Shown here piece by piece: positions 35,578-44,929 of a stretch of DNA of 64,000 bases (positions are counted from its first letter, which is position 1; every line of letters begins with the position of its first letter). The notes below the pieces were generated by a model. It had not been told where the DNA came from and made no database searches. It saw only the letters and a program-made list of their open reading frames with translations. Source of the stretch: Lichenihabitans psoromatis (GTDB taxonomy: Bacteria > Pseudomonadota > Alphaproteobacteria > Rhizobiales > Beijerinckiaceae); NCBI RefSeq assembly GCF_004323635.1, contig NZ_CP036515.1, forward strand, positions 2,047,501 to 2,111,500, in the 5' to 3' direction. Both the position numbers and the translations under genes were made by a program.

Positions 35578-37377
35578 TCAATGAGCCGGAACGTTACCGG
35601 CGATGCCATATTGCGCGTCATGCAACCTGCGATAACTGCTGTTGCGCGCCAGAAGCTCAGCATGTCGGCCCTGCTCGTCGATGCCGGCTCCATCGATCAC
35701 GACGATCCGGTCGGCATTCTGGATCGTGGCCAGCCGATGCGCGATCACCAGCGTCGTCCGCCCCTGCGACAACTCCGCAAGCGAGCGCTGGATGGCGCGT
35801 TCGGTTTCGGTATCGAGCGCCGAGGTGGCTTCGTCTAGGATCAGGATGGGCGGGTTTTTCAGGAACATGCGCGCGATGGCGATCCGCTGCTTCTGGCCAC
35901 CCGACAGCTTGACACCGCGCTCTCCCACGATCGTGTCGAGACCCGCGGGCATGCCGGTGATCATGGTGTCGATCCGAGCCCGACGGGCTGCATCGAGGAT
36001 GTCCGCGTCGCTGGCGCCGAGGCGACCGTAGGCGATGTTGTCGCGGATGGTGCCGCCGAACAGGAACACGTCCTGTTGCACGATGCCGATATGTCGGCGG
36101 AGCGACGCCAGCGTCATGGCCCGGATGTTGATTCCATCGATCGTGATGCGCCCGCCGGTCGCATCGTAAAACCGTGGCAACAGCGAGCAGATCGTGGTTT
36201 TGCCTGCGCCAGACGGACCCACGAACGCGACCGTTTCGCCCGCCGCGATCGACAGGTCGACGTGCTGCAGAATGGGCCGGCCTGCCGTGTAGCCGAAGCT
36301 CACATCCTCGAAGCGGACGTCGCCGCGCAAATGATCGATATCGCGAGCGCCGGGCGCGTCGGCGACATCGGGTTCGGTGTCGAGCAACTCGGTGTAACGA
36401 CGGAACCCGGCGATGCCTTTAGGGTAGCTTTCGATCACGGCGTTGATCTTATCGATCGGCCGGAGAAATACGCCGACCAGAAGCAGGAAGCCGACGAAGC
36501 CGCCGTTAGACAATTGGCCGTGTAGAACGAACCAGGTGCCGGCCACCATCACGGCCATCTGGATGATCCGCATGCCGAGGTAGGATAGCGACTGGTTGGC
36601 CGCCATGATGCGATAGGCTTCGAGCTTGGTGTCGCGATAGCGCGCGTTGTCCTCCGAGAAGAGGCTGCGCTCGTGATCCTCGTTGGCGAAAGCCTGGACG
36701 ACCCGCATACCGCCGACGTTTTCCTCGATACGGACGTTGAAGGCCGCCACGCTTCCATAAAGCCGGCGCCAGTTATGGGTCATCTTGGCCCCGTAATGAC
36801 TGGTGATCCAGGCAATCGGAGGCACGACGGCTGCGGTGATGAGCGCCAAGTCGAGATTGACCCAGGCCATCAGCACGAAAGCGCCCGCAAAGGTCATGAC
36901 GGCGATGAACAGGTCTTCCGGCCCGTGATGCGCGACCTCGCCGATCTCCTCGAGATCCTTGGTGACGCGGGCCACGAGATGGCCGGTCTTCTCGTTGTCA
37001 TAAAATCGGAACGAGAGCTTCTGCAGGTGATCGAAGCTCTTCCGCCGCATCTCGGTTTCGATATTGATGCCGAGCTTGTGGCCCCAATAGGTCACGATGG
37101 CCATGAGGCCCGTGTTGAGCAGGTAGACCGCGACGAGACCCGCGGAGGCGAGCAGGATCAGACCCCAGTCCCGGCCCGGCAGCAACGTATCGACGAAGAC
37201 CTTCACGGCGATCGGAAAGCCAAGCTCCAACAGACCGGAGAGAACCGCGCATGAAAAGTCGGCCAGGAACAGGCTGCGATAAGGCCCGTAATAGGCAAAG
37301 AAGCGCTTCAGCATGCCGGCTTTGTGGACCACACCCGTGTCGGGATCAAGCCGGCGATCGGTCACGATTGCTGTCAC
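35578..37377 (-). CDS. ABC exporter, fused membrane and ATPase domains
   Basis: This 599-residue half-transporter probably works as a homodimer. Six transmembrane helices occupy about residues 35-320 (opening FFAYYGPYRSLFLADFSCAVL). The nucleotide-binding domain occupies about 345-590, with Walker A GPSGAGKTT, signature LSGGQKQR and Walker B ILILDEAT. It resembles MsbA-type lipid and multidrug exporters rather than protein exporters (no peptidase domain). It follows the FAD oxidoreductase by 25 nt and precedes the ABM gene by 60 nt on one strand. Substrate is unassigned. Confidence 0.9.
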   Translation of the reverse strand: MTAIVTDRRLDPDTGVVHKAGMLKRFFAYYGPYRSLFLADFSCAVLSGLLELGFPIAVKVFVDTLLPGRDWGLILLASAGLVAVYLLNTGLMAIVTYWGHKLGINIETEMRRKSFDHLQKLSFRFYDNEKTGHLVARVTKDLEEIGEVAHHGPEDLFIAVMTFAGAFVLMAWVNLDLALITAAVVPPIAWITSHYGAKMTHNWRRLYGSVAAFNVRIEENVGGMRVVQAFANEDHERSLFSEDNARYRDTKLEAYRIMAANQSLSYLGMRIIQMAVMVAGTWFVLHGQLSNGGFVGFLLLVGVFLRPIDKINAVIESYPKGIAGFRRYTELLDTEPDVADAPGARDIDHLRGDVRFEDVSFGYTAGRPILQHVDLSIAAGETVAFVGPSGAGKTTICSLLPRFYDATGGRITIDGINIRAMTLASLRRHIGIVQQDVFLFGGTIRDNIAYGRLGASDADILDAARRARIDTMITGMPAGLDTIVGERGVKLSGGQKQRIAIARMFLKNPPILILDEATSALDTETERAIQRSLAELSQGRTTLVIAHRLATIQNADRIVVIDGAGIDEQGRHAELLARNSSYRRLHDAQYGIAGNVPAH

Positions 37378-37402
37378 GTGAGATCGCTCTGTTGACTGCT
37401 CT

Positions 37403-38584
37403 CTACACGATGTGTGCCTCGACCAGCGTCTCGCCTCGGGCGACGCGGCCGGGGTCGAAGCCGGAGAGATCGAGTGTGGTGTAGCGTCCGGCTGCGATGA
37501 GTTCGGCGACGCCGCGCCCGACCGCCGGCGATTGCTGCAGGCCGTGGCCCGAAAATCCGGCCGCGAGGATCATATTGTCGAGGCCGGGCAGGGGACCGAC
37601 AAGCGCGTTGTGATCATGCAGATTCATGTCGTAATGGCCCGCCCAGGCGCGGCCGGGACGGATGCGCTCGAAAGCGGGCACGCGGGCTGCGAGGCCGGGC
37701 CAAATCACATCCTCGAACAAGGGCCAGTCGACATCGAAATCCGTCGCCTCCGGATCGCGGTCGGCGCTCGGCTGCACGCCGCAGAGAAAGCCTTGACCTT
37801 CCGGCCTGACGTAAAGGCCGGTCGGGTCGATCAGCAACGGACAATTCTCGATCTTATCCTCGGCCACGAAGGTGAAGATGCACCGCTTGCGCGCCTCGAT
37901 CGGCAGTGGAACGCCGGCCGCGGCCGCAAGATCGCGGGCGCCCACCGCGCCGCCCGCATTCACCAAGGTGCCGCATGCCACGGTGTCGCCGCTCGCCAAC
38001 GTGACGGCGGTGATCCGTTGGCCCTCCCGCGTGATCGCGACGACGCGGTCCTGCACATAGGTCACGCCGAGCGAGCGGGCTTTTCGCCGAAACGCCTGCA
38101 TCAATCCATATCCGTCGTACCACCCTTCTCCCGTGCGGCCCCAGGTGCCGGCCGCGAGGTCGTCGGTGGTCAGCCAGGGAAAGCGTCGTTGCAGCGCCTC
38201 CGGGTCGAGCAGCAGAATGTCGGCCCCGTCTTCCACTTGACGCCGATGATTGTCTTGCAGAGCGGATGCGCCGGCTGCCGTGGCGAGCGTGAGATAGCCG
38301 CCTTCCCTCAGGCCGATGTCGGGTCGCTCTCCCTCCACCTCGAGGATGGTGCCAATGTCGCGCAAGAATTGAATGCCGAACAGCGACGCCCGGATATTGA
38401 TCGGGCTTGAGAACTGCTGGCGGATGCCGCTCGCCGAGAGCGCGCTGGCGGCGGTCGCGTATGTCGGGTCGCGTTCGACGACGAGAATGCTGCCGGAAAA
38501 ATCCGCATGGCTCGCAAGGTGGAAGGCGATGGAACTCCCCACGGCAGCCCCGCCGGCGATCACCACATCGAACTTGGTTTGCAT
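37403..38584 (-). CDS. FAD-dependent oxidoreductase (DAO family)
   Basis: This 393-residue flavoprotein of the D-amino-acid oxidase/DadA/sarcosine-oxidase superfamily has an FAD-binding opening (FDVVIAGGAAVGSSIAFHLA). ALSASGIRQQFSSPINI follows, then an FAD-contact strand (LVNAGGAVGARDLAAAAG) and a C-terminal FAD-binding end (AAGFSGHGLQQSPAVGRGVAEL). It probably oxidises a secondary amine or amino acid. ATG at 38584 is chosen because it puts the Rossmann strand at the N terminus; ATG at 38623 would add 13 residues. No cognate transporter is adjacent, so the substrate is open. Confidence 0.88.
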   Translation of the reverse strand: MQTKFDVVIAGGAAVGSSIAFHLASHADFSGSILVVERDPTYATAASALSASGIRQQFSSPINIRASLFGIQFLRDIGTILEVEGERPDIGLREGGYLTLATAAGASALQDNHRRQVEDGADILLLDPEALQRRFPWLTTDDLAAGTWGRTGEGWYDGYGLMQAFRRKARSLGVTYVQDRVVAITREGQRITAVTLASGDTVACGTLVNAGGAVGARDLAAAAGVPLPIEARKRCIFTFVAEDKIENCPLLIDPTGLYVRPEGQGFLCGVQPSADRDPEATDFDVDWPLFEDVIWPGLAARVPAFERIRPGRAWAGHYDMNLHDHNALVGPLPGLDNMILAAGFSGHGLQQSPAVGRGVAELIAAGRYTTLDLSGFDPGRVARGETLVEAHIV

Positions 38585-38758
38585 AGCCGCGATCCGTTGC
38601 ACCAGAATAACGACATCCTCCATGCCATGGCGTGCCTGCTTCGCCCAGCCTTCGTGCGACGCCGCACCGGGTCACGCCATAGATTGCGGCAGTGTCCGGG
38701 CCGCCTTACAAACGCGCGTTCCGACGTCGCCGACGTCGGGTGATTTGGAGAGCGACAG

Positions 38759-39478
38759 ATGCGGCCGTCAAAACGGACCTTCGATGAATTGCGACCCGTT
38801 TCGATGGAACGCCAAGTGGCGCGCTATGCGGAAGGCTCGTGCCTGATCAAGTTCGGAGACACGCATGTGCTCTGCACGGCTTCGCTCGAAGACAAGCCGC
38901 CGCCATGGTTGCGCGGCCAGGGTCGCGGCTGGGTGACGGCCGAATATTCCATGTTGCCGCGCGCGACCGCAACGCGCACGCGCCGCGAATCGACGTCCGG
39001 CAAGCCCTCCGGCCGCACCCAGGAAATTCAACGCCTGATCGGCCGCAGCTTAAGGGCGGTGGTCGACCTGCAAGGGCTAGGCGAACGGCAGATCACGCTC
39101 GATTGCGACGTCATCCAGGCCGACGGCGGCACCCGGACGGCTGCGATCACCGGCGCTTGGGTCGCGCTGCATGATTGTCTTGCCTGGATGCGGAGCCGCA
39201 GCATGGTCAAGGAGAGCCCGATTCGCGACCATGTGGCAGCGATCTCATGCGGCATCGTCAAGGGTGAGGCTGTGCTCGATCTCGACTACATCGAGGATTC
39301 AAGCGCCGAGACGGATGCGAATTTCGTCATCACCGGGTCGGGCGGCCTGGTCGAGGTGCAGGCGACGGCAGAAGGCTTGCCCTTTTCCAAGGAGCAGCTG
39401 AACGCGCTGCTGAGCTTGGCCGAAGGCGGTATCGGGCAACTCGTCGCCCTTCAGAAGCAGGTCATCGGCAAGGCCTGA
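38759..39478 (+). CDS. rph: Ribonuclease PH
   Basis: This 239-residue phosphorolytic exoribonuclease trims the 3' ends of tRNA precursors as a hexamer. [22 protein letters not shown] opens the family, and [46 protein letters not shown]-like [11 protein letters not shown] and [13 protein letters not shown] [12 protein letters not shown] all match. It is complete, unlike the frameshifted copy in E. coli K-12. It is divergent from the FAD oxidoreductase across 174 nt and convergent with tal. Confidence 0.97.
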   Translation: MRPSKRTFDELRPVSMERQVARYAEGSCLIKFGDTHVLCTASLEDKPPPWLRGQGRGWVTAEYSMLPRATATRTRRESTSGKPSGRTQEIQRLIGRSLRAVVDLQGLGERQITLDCDVIQADGGTRTAAITGAWVALHDCLAWMRSRSMVKESPIRDHVAAISCGIVKGEAVLDLDYIEDSSAETDANFVITGSGGLVEVQATAEGLPFSKEQLNALLSLAEGGIGQLVALQKQVIGKA

Positions 39479-39510
39479 CCCGGCGTTTCGCAGCGCAACC
39501 GTTCAGGGAA

Positions 39511-39546
39511 ACGGCCCGGCCTGGATCGTGATCCAGGCCGGGCCGT
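39511..39546. terminator. 17-bp bidirectional terminator hairpin
   Basis: A perfect inverted repeat has arms at 39511-39527 (ACGGCCCGGCCTGGATC) and 39530-39546, with only GT between them (a 4-nt loop once the inner pair opens). It sits in the 92-nt gap between the convergent rph and tal stops, as expected of a shared terminator. The U-run is weak on both strands (TTCGTGGTTTT on +). Confidence 0.82.
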
Positions 39547-39570
39547 TCGTGGTTTTGGGACGATGATGTC

Positions 39571-40572
39571 TTACGAGCCGGAACCGCTGGCCGCCATACG
39601 GGCCTCCGGCATCGGATCGACGTCGCTCTCGAGTTGCTTCGATACCATGCCGCGCAACGTATGCAGATCCTTGGTGAAGAGCCGGATGCCTTCGGCCAGC
39701 TTGTCGGTCGCCATGGCGTCGTCGTTCATCAGCAGCCTGAACGTCTTTTCGTCCAGGGTCATGCGGGCGGGCGCATCGACGAAGGACGCGTTCGGATCGA
39801 GCTTGCGGGTCAGCGTGCCCTGATCCTCACTGAGTTTCTCGAGCCATTGCGGCGCGATGGTCAGGCGGTCGCAGCCGGCAAGCGCTTCGATCTCGTCGAG
39901 GTTGCGGAACGATGCGCCCATGACGACCGTCTTGATGCCATGCGCCTTAAAGTAGGCATAGATCTGCCGCACCGACTTGACACCCGGATCGGTCTCGCCC
40001 GTGTAGGTCTTGCCTTCCAGCTTGGCGTAGAAATCCATGATGCGGCCGACGAAGGGCGACACCAGAAAGACATTCGAATCCGCGCAGGCGGCAGCCTGAG
40101 CTAGCGAAAACAGCAGCGTCAGATTGCAGTCGATCCCCTCGGCCTGCAGGACCTTGGCGGCCTGAATGCCTTCCCAAGTCGACGCGAGCTTGATGAGAAT
40201 GCGGTCCCGCCCGATGCCGCGGCTTTCGTAATCGGCGATGAACGCGTGGGCTTTCTCGATTAAGGCGTCTTTGTCGAAGGAGAGGTCGGCATCGACTTCG
40301 GTCGACACGCGGCCGGGGACGATCTTGGTCAATTCCGTGCCGAAACTCACAGCGAGCCGATCGCAGATCTGGCTGGCGACCGCATTGTGGCTCCGACCCC
40401 AGACAATGCCTTCCTTGATGATCTCGGCGCCGGCGGGGCTCTGAGCGGCCTTGAGGATCAGGCTCGGATTTGTGGTGCAATCGGTCGGGTGAAACTTGCG
40501 GACGGCTTCGAGGTCGCCCGTATCGGCCACCACGGTCGTCATCGTCTTCAATTGATCGAGCTTGGAGGGCAT
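39571..40572 (-). CDS. tal: Transaldolase, TalB type
   Basis: This 333-residue Schiff-base aldolase of the non-oxidative pentose phosphate pathway exchanges dihydroxyacetone units between sedoheptulose 7-phosphate and glyceraldehyde 3-phosphate. FHPTDCTTNPSLI, DADLSFDK, ILIKLASTWEGI with the catalytic Lys, NLTLLFSLAQA and VSPFVGRI are the TalB signatures. The 333-residue length matches the classical family rather than the short TalC/MipB type. It is convergent with rph. It also supplies erythrose 4-phosphate, a substrate of the DAHP synthase encoded 9 kb away. Confidence 0.96.
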   Translation of the reverse strand: MPSKLDQLKTMTTVVADTGDLEAVRKFHPTDCTTNPSLILKAAQSPAGAEIIKEGIVWGRSHNAVASQICDRLAVSFGTELTKIVPGRVSTEVDADLSFDKDALIEKAHAFIADYESRGIGRDRILIKLASTWEGIQAAKVLQAEGIDCNLTLLFSLAQAAACADSNVFLVSPFVGRIMDFYAKLEGKTYTGETDPGVKSVRQIYAYFKAHGIKTVVMGASFRNLDEIEALAGCDRLTIAPQWLEKLSEDQGTLTRKLDPNASFVDAPARMTLDEKTFRLLMNDDAMATDKLAEGIRLFTKDLHTLRGMVSKQLESDVDPMPEARMAASGSGS

Positions 40573-40837
40573 ATGATTCTCCTATTCGTGAACCGCGCCG
40601 GACGCGCGCGATGTCGGCGCCGCAAGGCGCAGGCGTAGCCTCAGGCCGGGTGGGCGCGCCCGCCCACACACCTTTCGTCCAGGTTCATTGTCAGAGCCGC
40701 GAAGTTGGTTCAAGTTCGCCCCAAATCGCGCGTCCCAGGCGGGATGATCGCAGATCCCCGCGACGTCTCGTCCCACCTGGCGAGCTTATCAGATCAACAC
40801 GCGCCGGTCGCCGGAAGATCGCGCAAGGAGACAGAAG

Positions 40838-41272
40838 ATGCTCAAAGGCCTTGATCCGTTGCTGTCGCCCAACCTGTTGCATGCGTTGCGGGCCATGGGC
40901 CATGGCGACGATATCGTGATCGTCGATGCGAATTACCCAGCCGAGGCCTCGGGGCGGCCTGTCCATCGCCTCGATGGCCATTCCGCGACGGCGGTGCTCG
41001 ATGCCATCCTATCGGTGCTGCCGCTCGATACCTTCGTGCCGGATCCGGCGATCGTCATGGAGGTCGTGGGCAACCCGGACGCCGAGGAACCGATTTTCGG
41101 TGAATTTCGCGCCGCCATCGACAAGCATGAGGGAAGCGGGTTTCTGCTCGGCAAGATCGAACGCTTCGCCTTTTATGCCCGCGCGCGCGCAGCTTTCGCT
41201 TTGGTCGCGACGGGCGAGCGGCGCCTCTATGGCAATATCATCCTGAAAAAAGGTGTGATTCGTCAGCAATAA
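40838..41272 (+). CDS. RbsD/FucU family mutarotase
   Basis: This 144-residue cytosolic sugar mutarotase interconverts anomers of L-fucose or a related sugar. MLKGLDPLLSPNLLHALRAMGHGDDIVIVDANYPA contains the family's catalytic His and Asp, and ERFAFYARARAAFALVATGE the C-terminal Tyr. An AAGGAG-type ribosome-binding site precedes ATG at 40838. It is divergent from tal across 265 nt of which I can make nothing. FucU is likelier than RbsD from the MGHGD motif, but no fucose catabolic gene is adjacent. Confidence 0.9.
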   Translation: MLKGLDPLLSPNLLHALRAMGHGDDIVIVDANYPAEASGRPVHRLDGHSATAVLDAILSVLPLDTFVPDPAIVMEVVGNPDAEEPIFGEFRAAIDKHEGSGFLLGKIERFAFYARARAAFALVATGERRLYGNIILKKGVIRQQ

Positions 41273-41332
41273 GCAGCCGGCCCCAGCGCGTCAGAGGCGA
41301 GGCGGCATCGTTGCCTCGCGACCGAACGCGAC

Positions 41333-41400
41333 ATGGTTAACGTAACCTCAACTAGTTCGGACCGATCCTGAGTCTATACAGGCGCGGACCGTCTTGATTC
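41333..41400 (+). promoter_or_regulatory. CtrA half-site and two GANTC sites upstream of the heparinase/purH block
   Basis: ATGGTTAA (41333-41340) is an exact CtrA half-site on the - strand. GAGTC (41370-41374) and GATTC (41396-41400) are CcrM-type methylation words. All lie in the fucU-heparinase gap. The arrangement resembles cell-cycle promoters in Caulobacter, but neither CtrA nor CcrM action is shown here. Confidence 0.35.
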
Positions 41401-41476
41401 GGCTCACGATCGAGGACCGGCTTTTCATACGAACATTGGAGACCCGGCGCTGAACCGTTCACTCGTCTCAGAGCGT

Positions 41477-43162
41477 TTGAGGTTCGCCGCCTTCGTCGTG
41501 CTCCAGATCCTGGGCGCCGGTTGGCATCGAGCGCTCGCGCCCTTGCTTTGGCTTCTCGACCGCCCGAGTCGCAGCCCGACGCGCCTGCTCATCGCCCCGC
41601 AGGACATCCATACGGCTGATCCAACCGTCGCGAGCGATATCTATGCGGGATATTTTTCGTTCGGCGGCAAGATCATCAACGCCCACGGCCAATCACCCTT
41701 CGACATCGAACCGCCATCGGTGGGATGGGACGAGACGCTGCATGGCTTTGGATGGCTGCGGCACATGCGTGCAGCCGATACGTCGCTGGCGCGAGCCAAT
41801 GCGCGGGCTCTGGTCGAGGACTGGATGAGCCATGGCCAGCGCGGGCGCCTCGCGTGGGAACCCCGCGTCGTGGCGCGCCGGCTTCTGTCCTGGCTGAGCC
41901 AGTCCCCCGTGATCCTCGATGGAGCCGACGGTCCGTTCTACCGCCGATTGATGAAGAGCCTCGGGCGGCAGACCGCCTTTTTGCAACGCCGTATGAACAA
42001 CGGCCTCGTCGGCGAAAGCCGGCTTTGGGCGGCGCTCTCGCTGGCCGAAATGGGCATCTGCGCCGATGGACTGCCAACCCTTCAAAGGCTCGGCTCGCGC
42101 ATGCTGCTCGAGGAATTGGGCCGGCAGATCCTGACCGACGGGGGACATGTCAGCCGAAATCCTCAGGTTCTCGGCGATCTCCTGCTCGATCTCTTGCCTC
42201 TCCGCCAAGCCTATGCGGCACGCGGCGCCGAGGTGCCGGTCGCGCTCCTGAACGCCATCGATCGCATGATGCCGATGCTGCGGATGTTTCGGCATCCGGA
42301 TGGCTCGCTCGCCTTGTTCAACGGCATGGGCGTCACCCGGCCCGAAACTCTGGCGACCGTGCTGGCCTATGACGACGCCCATGCGATGCCGCTCGGCAAT
42401 GCACCGTATTCCGGGTACCAGCGCGTCGAAGCAGGCGAGGCTGTGCTGATCTGCGACATGGGCCGTCCGCCGCCGCCGATCTTTTCGAAGCGGTCGCATG
42501 CCGGAACCTTGTCGTTCGAGCTCTCGGTCGGTGGACAGCGGCTCGTGGTCAATTGTGGAAGTCCGGATCCGGATCGCCGCGATCTGTCTCAGGCCGCGCG
42601 CGTCACCGCAGCGCATTCGACGCTAACGCTCGCGGATATGTCGTCGAGCCGGTTTGCCGGATCGCACGGCTGGGTCCGGGCGCTCGACGGGATGGTGTTC
42701 GCGCCGCCGCAGGCCGTCACCGTCGCTCGCTCCGACGTGGCGGAGGGCGTCTGGCTCGATGCGCTGCACGATGGTTATGCGCGGCTCGGCTTCGCTCATC
42801 GGCGCCAGATGTGGCTGTCGCATGCGGGCACCCGGCTGTCCGGCCAGGATCACCTCGTGCCCATCGCGGGCCGACCGGATGCGGCGGCTTTGCCGTTCGC
42901 GGTCCGCTTCCATTTGCATCCCCTCGTCCGCGCCGCTTTCGCGGCCGATGGCACGACGATCACGATCGGCATGCCGAATGGCGACGAATGGCTGTTCGAG
43001 GCGGGCGGTCTCGCGATCGAGATCGAGGAGAGCATCTTCTTCGCGAGCGCCGAGGGGCCTCGCCGCACGGAGCAACTCGTCGTGCAAGGCGAGACCGCGA
43101 CGCTGAGGCAGGTGGCTTGGTCGTTCACGCAGCGGCTCGAGACGCCACCACCGGAGCTTTGA
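41477..43162 (+). CDS. Heparinase II/III family protein
   Basis: This protein of at least 561 residues has an N-terminal alpha-helical toroid (about 50-300, with NNGLVGESRLWAALSLAEMG and FRHPDGSLALFNGMG) and a C-terminal heparinase II/III-like beta-sandwich (about 320-550, SHAGTLSFELSVGGQRLVVNCG). Family members are polysaccharide lyases, but this rhizobial subgroup near purH lacks a proven substrate. The start is uncertain: TTG at 41477 has no clear ribosome-binding site, while an in-frame CTG at 41450 lies 8 nt after GGAG. There is no signal peptide at either start. purH follows 137 nt downstream on the same strand. Confidence 0.85.
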   Translation: MRFAAFVVLQILGAGWHRALAPLLWLLDRPSRSPTRLLIAPQDIHTADPTVASDIYAGYFSFGGKIINAHGQSPFDIEPPSVGWDETLHGFGWLRHMRAADTSLARANARALVEDWMSHGQRGRLAWEPRVVARRLLSWLSQSPVILDGADGPFYRRLMKSLGRQTAFLQRRMNNGLVGESRLWAALSLAEMGICADGLPTLQRLGSRMLLEELGRQILTDGGHVSRNPQVLGDLLLDLLPLRQAYAARGAEVPVALLNAIDRMMPMLRMFRHPDGSLALFNGMGVTRPETLATVLAYDDAHAMPLGNAPYSGYQRVEAGEAVLICDMGRPPPPIFSKRSHAGTLSFELSVGGQRLVVNCGSPDPDRRDLSQAARVTAAHSTLTLADMSSSRFAGSHGWVRALDGMVFAPPQAVTVARSDVAEGVWLDALHDGYARLGFAHRRQMWLSHAGTRLSGQDHLVPIAGRPDAAALPFAVRFHLHPLVRAAFAADGTTITIGMPNGDEWLFEAGGLAIEIEESIFFASAEGPRRTEQLVVQGETATLRQVAWSFTQRLETPPPEL

Positions 43163-43299
43163 CGACGGCCCTCTGGTGCGCGCCGACCGATCCATGATAG
43201 ATCGCGCGCTTGCAGCCTGACATGACTGCTGGATTTTGACGGCAGCGGCGTCGATCGCCTGATGAGGCGGCTCTGCCAGTGGTTCAAGAATTGGAACGC

Positions 43300-44889
43300 A
43301 TGGCCAACACTCGTCCCATCACGCGGGCTCTCCTTTCTGTTTCGGATAAGACCGGACTCGCCGATTTTGCCGCGGCGCTCCATGCGCGAGGCATCGAGCT
43401 CGTTTCGACCGGAGGAACCCGGAAGGAGCTTCTCGGTCACGGCTTGCCGGTTCGCGACGTCGCGGATCTGACTGGCTTCCCCGAGCTGATGGATGGCCGC
43501 CTGAAGACGCTGCACCCGAACGTGCATGGCGGACTTCTGGCGATCCGCGAGAACCCCGCTCACGAGGCCGCGATGCTGGCCCATGACATCGCGCCGATCG
43601 ATCTTCTCGTGGTCAACCTTTACCCGTTTGAGGAGTCCGTCGCGACAGGCGGCACCTTCGAGGATTGTATCGAAACCATCGACATCGGCGGCCCGGCCAT
43701 GATCCGCGGCGCCTCGAAAAATCATGGCGACGTCGCCGTGCTGGTCGATGTGGCCGATTACGCCAAGCTGATCGAGCAGCTCGACGCCTATGCGGGCGGC
43801 ACGAGCCCCGAGTTTCGTCGCTGGCTGGCCCAGAAGGCCTTTGCCCGAACCGCAAGCTACGACGCCGCGATCTCGAACTGGTTTTCCCGGTCGTTGGCCG
43901 GCAACGTCCCGACCTATCGCGCGCTCGGCGGGACGTTGGCCGAGAGCCTGCGCTACGGCGAAAACCCACATCAGTCGGCCGCCTTCTACAGAACGGCCGA
44001 GCAACGAATCGGGGTCGCAACGGCGCGACAAGTGCAAGGCAAGCCGCTGTCCTACAATAATCTCGGCGATACGGATGCGGCTTTCGAGCTCGTGGCTGAA
44101 TTCGATCCGGGCGTGAGTGCCGCGGTGGCGATTATCAAACATGCCAACCCGTGCGGCAGCGCGGAAGCCACGACGCTCGCCGAAGCCTATCGCCTGGCGC
44201 TTCGCTGCGATCCCGTATCGGCATTCGGGGGCATCGTGGCCCTGAATCGGCCACTCGACGCGGAAGCCGCGACCGAGATCGTCAAGATCTTCACCGAAGT
44301 CATCATCGCACCCGAAGCCAGTACCGAAGCGATCGCGATCGTGGCCGCGAAGAAGAACCTGCGTCTCCTCCTCACCGGCGGTCTGCCCGACCCCCATGCG
44401 CCGGGCAGCATGGTCCGCACGGTCGCGGGCGGGTTCCTGGTGCAGGACCGCGATGCGGCCGATGTCGATACGATGGACTTGCGTGTCGTGACCAAACGAG
44501 CCCCGAGCGAGGCGGAATTGGCCGATCTGAAATTCGCCTATCGGATCTGCAAACATGTGAAGTCGAACGCCATCGTTTACGCCAAGGCGGGCGCGACGGT
44601 GGGGATCGGCGCGGGCCAGATGAGCCGCGTCGACTCGGCCCGCATCGCGGCATGGAAATCAGGCGAGGCCGCAAAGGCCGCAGGTTTGAGCGACCCGCTG
44701 ACGCATGGCGCTGTTCTGGCCTCCGACGCCTTCTTTCCCTTCGCGGACGGTATCGACGCTGCCATTCAGGCGGGCGCGACAGCCATCATTCAGCCCGGCG
44801 GATCGGTGCGCGACGACGAAGTCATCGCGGCGGCCGACGCGGCCGGCCTCGCGATGGTGTTCACAGGCATTCGCCACTTCAAGCATTGA
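43300..44889 (+). CDS. purH: Bifunctional AICAR formyltransferase/IMP cyclohydrolase
   Basis: This 529-residue enzyme catalyses the last two steps of purine synthesis. The N-terminal IMP cyclohydrolase/MGS-like domain (about 1-145) has [22 protein letters not shown] and [15 protein letters not shown]. The C-terminal transformylase domain has [23 protein letters not shown] and [14 protein letters not shown]. The start is ATG at 43300, because GGAA lies 6 nt upstream and [14 protein letters not shown] is typical; GTG at 43279 is in frame. Nothing resembling a purine riboswitch precedes it. Confidence 0.97.
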   Translation: MANTRPITRALLSVSDKTGLADFAAALHARGIELVSTGGTRKELLGHGLPVRDVADLTGFPELMDGRLKTLHPNVHGGLLAIRENPAHEAAMLAHDIAPIDLLVVNLYPFEESVATGGTFEDCIETIDIGGPAMIRGASKNHGDVAVLVDVADYAKLIEQLDAYAGGTSPEFRRWLAQKAFARTASYDAAISNWFSRSLAGNVPTYRALGGTLAESLRYGENPHQSAAFYRTAEQRIGVATARQVQGKPLSYNNLGDTDAAFELVAEFDPGVSAAVAIIKHANPCGSAEATTLAEAYRLALRCDPVSAFGGIVALNRPLDAEAATEIVKIFTEVIIAPEASTEAIAIVAAKKNLRLLLTGGLPDPHAPGSMVRTVAGGFLVQDRDAADVDTMDLRVVTKRAPSEAELADLKFAYRICKHVKSNAIVYAKAGATVGIGAGQMSRVDSARIAAWKSGEAAKAAGLSDPLTHGAVLASDAFFPFADGIDAAIQAGATAIIQPGGSVRDDEVIAAADAAGLAMVFTGIRHFKH

Positions 44890-44892
44890 AGA

Positions 44893-44912
44893 GGTTCGGC
44901 GACCGCCGAACC
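44893..44912. terminator. Hairpin between purH and phaB
   Basis: GGTTCGGC (44893-44900) and GCCGAACC (44905-44912) form a perfect 8-bp stem with a GACC loop, placed 4 nt after the purH stop in the 40-nt gap of convergent genes. There is no U-run on either strand, so termination is possible but weakly supported. Confidence 0.5.
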
Positions 44913-44929
44913 GCACGCGGGTTCGGCCA

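Noticed and set aside
35215..35581. Calling the ABM protein an antibiotic-synthesis gene or part of a biosynthetic cluster
   Set aside because: No biosynthetic genes surround it and the small ABM fold is widespread in stress and quinol metabolism.
43163..43299. Purine riboswitch upstream of purH
   Set aside because: The 137-nt gap lacks conserved aptamer loops or an expression-platform hairpin that I can recognise.
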